Numbered from the stretch's first letter, positions 1-7,019 are shown. The stretch: 8,548 nucleotides of DNA from Gammaproteobacteria bacterium (GCA_028821035.1 JAPPHP010000244.1:1-8548); one strand, 5' to 3'. The notes: generated by a model not told the origin, from the sequence alone. Program-made: numbers and translations.

Positions 1-1
1 G

Positions 2-265
2 AAGGACGTAGGGGATGAGCCGATCGAGGTGCCGCCGAGCTACGAAGGTGAGTCCCAACCCCTCTTCGCGCGGTACTTCGCGGGTGCGGGTATAGCGCCC
101 GGCAAGGCGACGGGGCAGGCCTTTCAAATGCTGGTCGCAGCGTGGCTCGGTGACCTGACTCGACACCCTGACGCCGAGGCTGCGCCCGGCGAGGATTGGT
201 TGGACAAGTCAGGACTCCGGGCGGCTGCACTCGATGGGCGGGTCGAGCATGAAGCCGACGTGTGA
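2..265 (+). CDS. Unrecognised small protein, 5'-truncated; possible antitoxin partner of the PIN gene
   Basis: The frame is open from the first bases of the window to a TGA at 263-265, so the true start probably lies upstream; a GTG at 29 is the only in-window start candidate and has no convincing ribosome binding site. The visible 87 residues contain an alanine-rich helical stretch around AGIAPGKATGQAFQML, then an acidic, proline-containing tail ending VEHEADV. I do not recognise a family. The last four bases (GTGA) overlap the GTG start of the PIN-domain gene, which is the usual arrangement for an antitoxin preceding a VapC-type toxin. The antitoxin role rests only on this position: no DNA-binding fold (AbrB, RHH, HTH) is visible in what remains. 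Codon use is less G/C-biased than in the genes from 868 onward. Confidence 0.5.
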   Translation, partial: KDVGDEPIEVPPSYEGESQPLFARYFAGAGIAPGKATGQAFQMLVAAWLGDLTRHPDAEAAPGEDWLDKSGLRAAALDGRVEHEADV

Positions 266-726
266 AGATCTACGTCGAGTCGAATTTCGTCCTCGAGCTT
301 GCACTGCAGCAGGAGCAGGCGTCCAGTTGCGAGGAGATTCTGGAGCTTTGTGAAGGCGTTGACCGGGAACTGGTCGTTCCCGCGTACTCCCTGGCCGAGC
401 CGTACGAAACGCTCATCCGCCGCCGGAAGGAACGAGAACGCATACAGCGTGACCTGTATGTGGAACTTTCCCCTTGGACGATCCGTTCTGGCCGAGGCGG
501 CTCGATATCAGCGCGTGCACGATTTTGGGTCCAGGATGCGATCGTGTATGCCTCCGTGGTTTCGCACCTCGTTGGGATTCCGGCAGACGAGCGGGCCTGC
601 TTTCTGAATCGGAACTTCAAGGACTTCGAAGACCAGCGCGTGGTGGAAGAGCTTGAAGGGTATCGCTGCAAGCTGTTGCCGAGCTTTGATGCGGGATTCG
701 GCTACATTCGTGGCAATCCGAGCTGA
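262..726 (+). CDS. PIN-domain protein (VapC-like ribonuclease family), apparently with a scrambled central segment
   Basis: The 154-aa product starts KIYVESNFVLELAL, the first strand and helix of a PIN domain, where the first metal-binding acid is Glu6 rather than the usual Asp and Asn8 is conserved. Further expected acids are Glu46 in SLAEPYETL, Asp92 in QDAIVYASV and Asp121 in NRNFKDF. PIN proteins are Mg2+-dependent single-strand RNA nucleases, often toxins. The GTG start overlaps the preceding stop by four bases, implying coupled translation. Residues about 70-90 (PWTIRSGRGGSISARARFWV) do not look like a PIN domain. The +1 frame over 467-531 instead reads PLGRSVLAEAARYQRVHDFG, a typical PIN helix leading into QDAIVYAS. 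The gene thus seems to carry two compensating frameshifts, from natural decay or from sequencing. Family assignment is firm; activity as read is doubtful. Confidence 0.75.
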   Translation: MKIYVESNFVLELALQQEQASSCEEILELCEGVDRELVVPAYSLAEPYETLIRRRKERERIQRDLYVELSPWTIRSGRGGSISARARFWVQDAIVYASVVSHLVGIPADERACFLNRNFKDFEDQRVVEELEGYRCKLLPSFDAGFGYIRGNPS

Positions 727-832
727 GCGCTCTGCTGGCGGGAACGCCGATGTCGGAGGCGCGGAGAGGCGTCCCGCAGCTACGCGTTTCGTCTGGGGAG
801 GCGTGCAACGCCGGCACCATCGGTGGAAAATG

Positions 833-847
833 GGCGACGAAGTCGCC
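833..847 (+). promoter_or_regulatory. Hairpin in the leader of the P450 gene
   Basis: GGCGAC (833-838) and GTCGCC (842-847) form a perfect six-base stem around a GAA loop. The stem ends nine bases before the AAGGGG ribosome binding site at 857-862. It could be a small operator or an mRNA structure affecting translation. The surrounding 727-867 gap also holds weaker repeats (GGCGT/ACGCC at 800-812; GAGCGCTC at 725-732). I found no convincing -35/-10 pair in the gap. Confidence 0.3.
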
Positions 848-856
848 GGCGAGAGT

Positions 857-862
857 AAGGGG
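857..862 (+). promoter_or_regulatory. Ribosome binding site deciding the GTG start of the P450 gene
   Basis: AAGGGG sits five bases upstream of the GTG at 868. It is the best Shine-Dalgarno match in the gap and supports the non-ATG start; no in-frame ATG lies near the N-terminus of the P450. Confidence 0.55.
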
Positions 863-867
863 TTGTA

Positions 868-2124
868 GTGCAAGAGGTTCTCACCGAGTCGCCCGCACTG
901 GACGACGGTCTCGTCGATACCCGGAACTGGGCCGACGAAGGTTGGGTGCACCGGCAGTTCGCATGGCTGCGCGCCCACGACCCCGTCCGCCGCATGGAGC
1001 CCGACGGCTTCGATCCGTACTGGTCGCTGTCGCGCCACGCCGACATCAAGGCGGTGGAGAGCGACAGCGGGCTCTTCATCAACGACCCGCGGCCGATCCT
1101 GGGGCCGCGGATGATGGACGCGCTCGTGCAGGCCGTGCTGGGCCGGCGCCACCTCGTGCGCTCCCTGGTACAGATGGACGACCCCGAGCACGCGCGGTAC
1201 CGGGCGCTGACGCAGCAGTGGTTCCGGGGCGAGAACCTGCGCCGGCTGTCGGGGCGCATCGACGAACTCGCGGCGCAGTACGTGGACCGGCTAGGCGAAC
1301 TCGGGGGCGAGTGCGACTTCCTGAAGGACATCGCGATGTGGTACCCGCTGCGCGTGATCATGTCGATCCTCGGCGTCCCGGAGAGCGACGAGCCGCTGAT
1401 GCTGAAGCTGACGCAGGAGATGTTCGGCTCTTCGGACCCGGACGTGCGGCGTTCCTTTGAGCCGGGGGCGCTGGTCGACGTGATCCGCGACTTCGAGGAC
1501 TACTTCTCGGAACTCAGCCGCCTACGGCGCGAGCAGCCGACGGACGACGTGGCGTCGGTCATCGCCAACGCGCGCATCGACGGAGAGACGTTGCCCGAGC
1601 ACGAGAGCAACAGCTACTACATGATCATCGCGACGGCCGGCCACGACACGACGAGTTCGGCCACGGCCGGCGGCCTGCTGGCGTTCATGGAGCACCCGGA
1701 ACAGCTGGCCATGTTCCGCGCGGACCCCGACGCGCACATGCCGACGGCGCTGAACGAGATCATCCGCTGGGTGTCGCCGGTGCGGCAGTTCGCCCGGACC
1801 GCGACCGCGGACTGCACCGTCGGCGGCGTGGATATCGCGGAAGGCGAGTCGTGCGTGCTCTGGTACCCGTCGGCGAACCGGGACGAGGCCGCGTTCGACG
1901 CGCCGTTCGAGTTCCGCATCGACCGGCCCATGAACCACCTGGCCTTCGGGTTCGGCACCCACGTCTGCCTCGGCCAGCACCTGGCGCGGATGGAGATGGC
2001 GGCCTTCTTCAAGGAACTGTTCCGGCGGGTCGACGGCTTCGAGCTGAACGGCGAGCCGCTCTACACGCAGTCCACGTTCGTGGGTGGGCTGAAGAGCCTG
2101 CCCATTCGCTATCGGATGAAGTGA
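868..2124 (+). CDS. Cytochrome P450 (soluble bacterial monooxygenase)
   Basis: The 418-aa product has the usual length of soluble bacterial P450s and all the hallmark motifs. The I-helix oxygen-activation motif AGHDTT is at residues 257-262 (acid-alcohol pair Asp260-Thr261), the K-helix ExxR is Glu297-Arg300 in NEIIRW, and the haem loop FGFGTHVCLG spans 360-369 with Cys367 as the axial ligand. There is no signal peptide or membrane anchor, so it should be cytoplasmic and depend on a ferredoxin and reductase encoded elsewhere. The wording around the motifs (AGHDTTSSATAGG, FGFGxHxCLGQHLARMEM) resembles proteobacterial P450s grouped near steroid- or terpenoid-oxidising families, but the substrate cannot be read from sequence. 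It stands alone: 141 bases follow the PIN gene, and a terminator hairpin begins ten bases after its stop. Confidence 0.95.
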   Translation: MQEVLTESPALDDGLVDTRNWADEGWVHRQFAWLRAHDPVRRMEPDGFDPYWSLSRHADIKAVESDSGLFINDPRPILGPRMMDALVQAVLGRRHLVRSLVQMDDPEHARYRALTQQWFRGENLRRLSGRIDELAAQYVDRLGELGGECDFLKDIAMWYPLRVIMSILGVPESDEPLMLKLTQEMFGSSDPDVRRSFEPGALVDVIRDFEDYFSELSRLRREQPTDDVASVIANARIDGETLPEHESNSYYMIIATAGHDTTSSATAGGLLAFMEHPEQLAMFRADPDAHMPTALNEIIRWVSPVRQFARTATADCTVGGVDIAEGESCVLWYPSANRDEAAFDAPFEFRIDRPMNHLAFGFGTHVCLGQHLARMEMAAFFKELFRRVDGFELNGEPLYTQSTFVGGLKSLPIRYRMK

Positions 2125-2133
2125 CGGGGCGGG

Positions 2134-2152
2134 GCGCCGGGACGACCGGCGC
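2134..2152 (+). terminator. Intrinsic terminator after the P450 gene
   Basis: GCGCCGG (2134-2140) and CCGGCGC (2146-2152) make a perfect seven-base G/C stem with a GACGA loop, ten bases after the P450 stop codon. It is followed by TTGATCTT, a moderately T-rich tract. The stem is strong; the short, interrupted T tract is the weak point. Confidence 0.55.
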
Positions 2153-2181
2153 TTGATCTTCCTCGCGCTTCTCCTAAGAAT
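2153..2181 (+). promoter_or_regulatory. Candidate sigma70 promoter for the ABC operon
   Basis: TTGATC (2153-2158, four of six matches to TTGACA) and AAGAAT (2176-2181, four of six to TATAAT) are separated by exactly 17 bases, in the only A/T-richer patch of the 114-base gap between the P450 and the ABC ATPase genes. Transcription would start near 2188. The -35 directly abuts the terminator stem of the preceding gene. This is a consensus-based prediction only. Confidence 0.35.
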
Positions 2182-2188
2182 ATGCGCC

Positions 2189-2204
2189 GCCCCGGACCCG
2201 GGGC
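2189..2204 (+). promoter_or_regulatory. Hairpin at the predicted 5' end of the ABC operon transcript
   Basis: GCCCCG (2189-2194) pairs with CGGGGC (2199-2204) across a four-base loop, giving a stable all-G/C stem. If the promoter at 2153-2181 is used, this stem lies at the very 5' end of the mRNA, where it could protect against decay. It might instead be an operator. It has no T tract, so it is unlikely to be a terminator. Confidence 0.3.
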
Positions 2205-2224
2205 ACACGCATTTGGATCGTGAC

Positions 2225-2229
2225 AAGGA
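2225..2229 (+). promoter_or_regulatory. Ribosome binding site for the GTG start of the ABC ATPase gene
   Basis: AAGGA lies nine bases upstream of the GTG at 2239. It supports this start over the GTG at 2220, which opens a different frame that does not encode the ABC domain. Confidence 0.5.
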
Positions 2230-2238
2230 CTTCGGAAC

Positions 2239-3159
2239 GTGATCGAAGCCCAGGACCTGACCCGTCGCTTCGGCGACAACGTGGCGGTGGACGCGGTGAG
2301 CTTCCGGATCGGCCACGGCGAGATCGTTGGACTGCTCGGCCACAACGGCGCCGGCAAGACCACCGTCATGAAAATCCTGACCGGCTACCTCGAGCCGAGC
2401 GCGGGTTCCGCCTCGATCGACGGCCAGGACGTGACCGGGCACGCGTCGGAAGTACAGCGCAAGGTCGGCTACCTGCCGGAGAGCGTCCCCCTGTACCTCG
2501 ACATGGAGGTGTTGGACTACCTCGAGTTCGCTGCCACGGTGCGCGGCGTTGCGGCGGGGGAGCGACCCGCGGCGATCCGGCGCGCGGTGGAGGCGACCGG
2601 TCTCGCCGATCGCGCCCTCGACACCATCGGCGAGCTGTCGCGCGGATACCGGCAACGGGTGGGGGTCGCCCAGGCCATCGTGCACGAGCCGCGCTTCCTC
2701 ATTCTCGACGAGCCGACGAGCGGGCTCGACCCCGCCCAGACCGAAGGGATGCGCAACCTCATCCGGGAACTCGCCCGCGACGCGACCGTGATCCTGTCGA
2801 CCCACATCATGCAGGAGGTCGACGCCGTCTGTGACCGGGTGATGATCCTGCGCGCGGGCCGGCTCGCCCTGGACAGTACCCTTGCCGACCTCCAACGCAG
2901 CCAGCGGCTCCTGATCGGGACGCACGCCTCGCGCGAGGCCGTGCAGGCCGCCGTCGGGGACCGGGCGCAGGTCGTGGGCGGTACGTACGACCGGGCGGCG
3001 TTCCTGTCCTTCGACGAGCCGCTGACCGAAGCGACGTCCGCCGATGTCGCCAGACGCCTGGTCGAGGGCGGCGTCGCGTTCCATGCCCTGCACCCGGAGC
3101 AGCGCGACCTCGAGTCGGTGTTCCGCGCGGTGAGCGAGGGAGGCGAGATCGATGCTTGA
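2239..3159 (+). CDS. ABC transporter ATP-binding protein, GldA-like
   Basis: The 306-aa product is the nucleotide-binding subunit of an ABC-2 type exporter. Walker A is GHNGAGKT (34-41, Lys40). The Q-loop region reads GYLPES (77-82), with Glu in place of Gln as is common in GldA-type subunits. The signature is LSRGYRQR (133-140), Walker B is FLILDEP (153-159, catalytic Glu158), and the H-loop is His189 in STHIMQEV. All catalytic residues are present, so the ATPase should be active. Residues from about 215 form a C-terminal extension typical of this subfamily. It hydrolyses ATP on the cytoplasmic face to drive the permease encoded next; the coding regions overlap by eight bases (3152-3159). 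In Flavobacterium GldA works with GldF and GldG in gliding and secretion, whereas in other phyla the role is not established. Confidence 0.92.
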   Translation: MIEAQDLTRRFGDNVAVDAVSFRIGHGEIVGLLGHNGAGKTTVMKILTGYLEPSAGSASIDGQDVTGHASEVQRKVGYLPESVPLYLDMEVLDYLEFAATVRGVAAGERPAAIRRAVEATGLADRALDTIGELSRGYRQRVGVAQAIVHEPRFLILDEPTSGLDPAQTEGMRNLIRELARDATVILSTHIMQEVDAVCDRVMILRAGRLALDSTLADLQRSQRLLIGTHASREAVQAAVGDRAQVVGGTYDRAAFLSFDEPLTEATSADVARRLVEGGVAFHALHPEQRDLESVFRAVSEGGEIDA

Positions 3160-6088
3160 CACGGCCGGCGCCATCGCGCGCAAGGAACTCGCGCTCTTCT
3201 TCGGGTCGCCCATCGGCTACCTCTTCCTGGCCGCCTACCTCGGCGTCACGCTGTTCGTCTTCTTCTGGGGCGAGGCCTTCTTCGCCCGCAACATCGCCGA
3301 CGTGCGGCCGATGTTCGAGTGGCTGCCCATCCTCCTGATCTTCCTCTCCGCGGCGCTGACGATGCGCATGTGGAGCGACGAACGGCGGGTCGGGACCCTC
3401 GAGTTCGTCATCACCGTCCCGGCGAGCGCGTGGCGTTTCGTGCTCGGCAAGTTCGCCGCGTGCTGGCTGCTCCTCGTGATCGCCCTGGTGATGACGGTAC
3501 CGCTCGCGGTCACCGTCGCGCTCATCGGGGACCTGGACTGGGGCCCGGTGTTTGCGGGCTACGTCGCGGCGGTGCTGCTCGGTGCGGCCTACGTGTCGGT
3601 GGGCCTCTACGTCAGTGCCCGCACGGACAACCAGATCGTCTCGCTGATCCTCGCGACGTTCGGCTGTGGCGCGCTCTACCTCGTCGGCAGCACGTTCGTG
3701 GCGGAACTGTTCACGAACGAGATCGGCGACGTGCTGCGCAGCCTCGGCACGGGCGCCCGCTTCGAGTCCATCGTCCGCGGCGTGCTCGACCTCGGCGACC
3801 TCTACTACTACGTCTCGATCGTGGGCGTGTTCCTCGCGCTCAACGTGCACGCGCTCGAGAGCCATGGCTGGGCGGCGGACGGGTCCCCGGCCCGGCATCG
3901 CGCGCGCCAGCGCGTCACCGCGCTCGTGGCGCTCAACTTCGTCGTGGCCAACGTCTGGCTCGCCGGCATCAACCTGCCGCGCCTGGACATGACCGAGGGC
4001 CGCCAGTACACGATCTCGGACGCAACGCGGGCGTACCTCGCGCAGTTGCGGGAGCCGCTCCTGCTGCGGGGCTACTTCAGCGCCAAGACCCACCCCCTGC
4101 TCGCGCCGCTCGTGCCGCAGATCAGGGACCTGCTCCGCGAGTACGAGGTCGCGGCCGACGGGCGGCTGCGGCTCGAACTCGTCGACCCGGCGGACGACCC
4201 GGAGCTCGAGGACGAGGCCAACAGCAAGTACGGCATCCGCGCGGTGCCGTTCCAGATCGCCGACCGCTACCAGGCGAGTCTCGTGAACTCCTACTTCGAC
4301 GTGCTCGTGCAGTACGGCGACGAGTACGAGGTGCTCGGCTTCCGCGACCTGATCGAGGTCAAGGTGCAGGGCGAGTCGGACCTCGACGTGCAGCTGCGCA
4401 ACCCGGAGTACGACCTCACGCGCAGCATCAAGAAGGTGCTGTACGGGTTCCAGGGCGGGGGCAGCGTCTTCGACAGCATCGCCGAACCGGTTGTCTTCAC
4501 CGGTTACATCTCGTCGGACGACCGGCTCCCGGAGGCGCTGGTCGCGCTCCGGGGCGAACTCGACGGCGTGCTTGCGGAGCTCGTGGAGGCCTCGGGAGGC
4601 AAGCTCAGCACGGAGATCGTGGACCCGGACGCCGGCGACGGGGCGCTGGCGGTCGAGATCGCGGACCGCTACGGCTTCTCGCCGATGGCCGCGAGCCTCT
4701 TCGATCTCAACACGTTCTACTTCTACCTGACGCTGTCCGACGGCGAGACCGTGGTGCAGACGGCCTTGCCCGAGTCCCTTGACGCGGAGGGGCTCAAGCG
4801 GAGCCTCGAGGAGGGCCTCACGCGGTTCGCAGAAGGACTGCTGCAGACGGTGGCGCTCAACGCGCCGGCGGCGCCGAACCCCTACATGCAGCAGCAGATG
4901 CCGACGCCGCCGGGCAACCAGTACGAGGACCTGCGCGAGTTCCTGACGGTCGACTTCGACGTCGAGTCCGCGACGCTGGACGCGGGCGGCATCCCGGGCG
5001 ACGCGGGCGTACTGCTCGTCGTCGATCCCGACAACCTCGGCGAGGAAGCCCTGTTCGCGGCGGACCAGTACCTGATGCGCGGCGGCACCCTCGTCGTCGC
5101 CGCGGGCGCCTTCGACGTCACATCGACGGGTCAGTCCCTGATGGCGTCGCGCAAGACCACCGGGCTCGACGACTGGCTCGCGCACCACGGCGTCACCGTG
5201 GACCGGTCCCTCGTCATGGACCCGAACAACTCCGCGTTCCCGGTCCCGGTACGCCGGGAGGTCGGAGGGTTCAGCTTCCAGGACCTCGTCATGCTGGACT
5301 ATCCCTACTTCGTGGATGTGCGCGGCGAGGGGCTCGATCCGGACTTCCCCGCGACCGCGGAACTGCCCCAGGTGACGGTGGCGTGGGCCTCGCCGGTCGA
5401 CGTCGACACCGAGCGCAACGCGGGGCGCACCGTGCGGACGCTCCTCAGCAGCTCGTCCGGATCCTGGCGCTCGTCCTCGACCGAAGTCATGCCGCGCATC
5501 AGCGAGACGGGCATGAGCGCCTTCGCCCCGGAAGGCGAGGTGGGCGCGAACACGCTGGCGGTAGCCATCGAAGGCCGCTTCGACTCCTTCTTCGACGAGT
5601 CGCCGCTGCTCGAGGAAGCGGAAGACCCGGTCGACGACGCGGCGGACGAGGAGGATTCGGAAGGCGACGACGCGGAGAGTACGGAAGCTGAAGAAGACGC
5701 GGGACCGGCGGACATCGGTACCGTGACCAGCGTCATCGAGCGCTCGCCGGAATCCGCGCGCCTCGTCGTGATCGGCTCGGGCGCCTTCATCGCCGACCGC
5801 ACCATCCGCATGGTGGGCTCCGCGGACGGCACGCTGTACTCGAACTCGATCCAGCTCGTCGCCAACCTGGTGGACTGGGCCGTCGAGGACCAGGCGCTCA
5901 TGACGATCCGCAGCCGCGGGCACTTCAACCGCACCCTGCCGGCGATGCCGGAGAACGAGCAGCGCGTGTGGGAATACGTCAACTACGGCCTCGCGGTGCT
6001 CGCGGTCCTGGCCGTATTCGCCATCAACCTGCAGCGGCGCGCCCGGCGACGGCGCGTGCAGGCGGCCTGGTTGGGGGACGCGGCATGA
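3152..6088 (+). CDS. Fused ABC-2 permease (GldF-like) and periplasmic auxiliary protein (GldG-like)
   Basis: This 978-aa product joins two proteins that are often separate. Residues 1-240 are an ABC-2 permease with about six hydrophobic segments (near 21-40, 57-72, 101-125, 131-154, 160-183, 218-235) and the family pattern RRVGTLEFVITVP at 79-90. Residues 256-273 are a further membrane segment followed by RLDMTEGRQYTIS, the characteristic opening of GldG / ABC_transp_aux (PF09822) proteins. A large periplasmic part follows, with a Pro/Met/Gln-rich linker around 572-590, and the C-terminus has a membrane helix (about 946-960) followed by the basic tail RRARRRR. An acidic stretch at 821-849 (18 of 29 residues Asp or Glu, no Lys or Arg) interrupts the auxiliary domain. 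The ATG at 3152 is preceded by GAGGGAGG at 3136-3143. It overlaps the ATPase gene by eight bases and the DUF4340 gene by four. The transported substrate is unknown. Confidence 0.88.
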   Translation: MLDTAGAIARKELALFFGSPIGYLFLAAYLGVTLFVFFWGEAFFARNIADVRPMFEWLPILLIFLSAALTMRMWSDERRVGTLEFVITVPASAWRFVLGKFAACWLLLVIALVMTVPLAVTVALIGDLDWGPVFAGYVAAVLLGAAYVSVGLYVSARTDNQIVSLILATFGCGALYLVGSTFVAELFTNEIGDVLRSLGTGARFESIVRGVLDLGDLYYYVSIVGVFLALNVHALESHGWAADGSPARHRARQRVTALVALNFVVANVWLAGINLPRLDMTEGRQYTISDATRAYLAQLREPLLLRGYFSAKTHPLLAPLVPQIRDLLREYEVAADGRLRLELVDPADDPELEDEANSKYGIRAVPFQIADRYQASLVNSYFDVLVQYGDEYEVLGFRDLIEVKVQGESDLDVQLRNPEYDLTRSIKKVLYGFQGGGSVFDSIAEPVVFTGYISSDDRLPEALVALRGELDGVLAELVEASGGKLSTEIVDPDAGDGALAVEIADRYGFSPMAASLFDLNTFYFYLTLSDGETVVQTALPESLDAEGLKRSLEEGLTRFAEGLLQTVALNAPAAPNPYMQQQMPTPPGNQYEDLREFLTVDFDVESATLDAGGIPGDAGVLLVVDPDNLGEEALFAADQYLMRGGTLVVAAGAFDVTSTGQSLMASRKTTGLDDWLAHHGVTVDRSLVMDPNNSAFPVPVRREVGGFSFQDLVMLDYPYFVDVRGEGLDPDFPATAELPQVTVAWASPVDVDTERNAGRTVRTLLSSSSGSWRSSSTEVMPRISETGMSAFAPEGEVGANTLAVAIEGRFDSFFDESPLLEEAEDPVDDAADEEDSEGDDAESTEAEEDAGPADIGTVTSVIERSPESARLVVIGSGAFIADRTIRMVGSADGTLYSNSIQLVANLVDWAVEDQALMTIRSRGHFNRTLPAMPENEQRVWEYVNYGLAVLAVLAVFAINLQRRARRRRVQAAWLGDAA

Positions 6089-6999
6089 AGACCTCTACGC
6101 TGACGATCGTGCTCGGCGCGCAGTTGCTCCTCGTGGCGCTCGTCTGGGGGCTGCAGACGGGCGGCGGCGAAGAGCCGGATCCGTTCCTCAGCTTCGACGC
6201 CGCCGCGGTGGATTCGCTGTCCGTGGCGGACGACGAGCAGTCGGTGACGGTCACCCGGGCGGACGGCGCCTGGACGGTCGCGGGCGGCCTGCCGGCCGAC
6301 GCCAACAAGGTGGACCGCGTCCTCGACAAGCTCGCGGATGCGGAGGGCGGCTGGCCGGTGGCGACCAGCGACTCGGCCATGACGCGCTTCGAGGTGACCG
6401 AGGACGAATACCAGCGGCACATCGTGGTGGGCGCCGGGGACGACACCCTCGCCGACGTCTATCTCGGCACGTCGCCGAGCTACCAGCGGGTACACGCGCG
6501 CCACGCGTCGGGAGGCCCGGTCTACGCCATCGACTTTTCCAACTACGAGGCCGGCGCGAAGGTTTCCGACTGGCTGAAGAAGTCGCTGCTGCAGCCGGAC
6601 GGTACGCTGCAGTCGATTGCGCGTGCGGGCGAACAGGGCTGGACGCTCACGTCCGCCGACGACGGCTGGACCGCCGAGGGCGCGACCCTGGACCCGGAGG
6701 AGACGGCCGAGTACACGGCGCGTTTCACCGGCCTCAACGTGCTTGGCATCGTCGATGTCGATCTGCCGGAGGAGCCCGTGGCGCGGTTCGTGCTCACGGA
6801 CGACGCCGGGGCCCACGAACTCGCCCTCTTTCACCTCGAGGAGGAGGACGACTACGTGGCCACCTCCGACCGGTATGACGGCCAGTTCGAGATCGCGAAG
6901 TACGTGGCGGAGCGGCTCGACGCGTCTCTGGACGACCTGGTTGCGGACGCGGATGAAGCCGCCGCCGAAGGTGAGGGCGAGGACGACGGAGCCGCGTGA
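6085..6999 (+). CDS. DUF4340 family membrane-anchored periplasmic protein
   Basis: The 304-aa product begins with a single hydrophobic segment (about residues 6-24, LTIVLGAQLLLVALVWGL) with little before it, so it is probably an inner-membrane-anchored protein facing the periplasm. The body alternates short strands (SVTVTRADGAWTVAG, IVVGAGDDTLADVYLG) and includes PVYAIDF...VSDWLKKSLL, the layout of DUF4340 (PF14238) proteins. These are regularly encoded next to GldG-like auxiliary genes. The tail is acidic and Ala-rich (ADEAAAEGEGEDDGAA). The ATG at 6085 overlaps the previous stop as ATGA and has GGGGGA at 6073-6078 six bases upstream, so translation is probably coupled. The frame is open 39 codons further upstream, but that extension lies inside the fusion gene and reads as Arg/Pro-rich off-frame sequence. 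No enzymatic motif is visible; a structural or accessory role in the ABC complex is inferred. Confidence 0.85.
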   Translation: MKTSTLTIVLGAQLLLVALVWGLQTGGGEEPDPFLSFDAAAVDSLSVADDEQSVTVTRADGAWTVAGGLPADANKVDRVLDKLADAEGGWPVATSDSAMTRFEVTEDEYQRHIVVGAGDDTLADVYLGTSPSYQRVHARHASGGPVYAIDFSNYEAGAKVSDWLKKSLLQPDGTLQSIARAGEQGWTLTSADDGWTAEGATLDPEETAEYTARFTGLNVLGIVDVDLPEEPVARFVLTDDAGAHELALFHLEEEDDYVATSDRYDGQFEIAKYVAERLDASLDDLVADADEAAAEGEGEDDGAA

Positions 7000-7019
7000 C
7001 GCGCGGCGTCGCGGCGCGT
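6999..7019. terminator. Weak hairpin between the convergent operons
   Basis: ACGCGC (6999-7004) pairs with GCGCGT (7014-7019) around a nine-base loop, between the DUF4340 stop and the hydrolase stop on the other strand. It could serve both strands as a transcription barrier, but there is no T tract on either side. The gap is only 33 bases, so little else could terminate the two converging transcripts. Confidence 0.25.

Noticed and set aside
737..748. GGCG-GGAA-CGCC stem after the PIN gene as a terminator
   Set aside because: The stem is only four bases with no T tract, too weak to call in GC-rich sequence.
653..868. Small plus-strand open frame (71 codons) spanning the PIN-P450 gap
   Set aside because: It begins inside the PIN gene in another frame, ends at the P450 start, and has no ribosome binding site or recognisable features.
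508..1191. Minus-strand open frame of 227 codons across the PIN-P450 gap
   Set aside because: It is antisense to two recognised genes and its translation shows no family features.
1522..3213. Minus-strand open frame of 563 codons
   Set aside because: It runs opposite the P450 and the ABC ATPase, both with complete motifs, and its translation is low-complexity and Arg-rich.
2807..5923. Antisense open frame of 1038 codons on the minus strand
   Set aside because: It lies opposite the ABC ATPase and fusion genes, and its translation is dominated by Arg, His, Glu and Val with no domain. Such frames arise in GC-rich genes with biased third positions.
5968..6084. 39-codon upstream extension of the DUF4340 gene
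   Set aside because: It lies within the end of the fusion gene, reads as Arg-rich off-frame sequence, and would bury the membrane anchor. The ATG at 6085 has GGGGGA upstream and an ATGA overlap.
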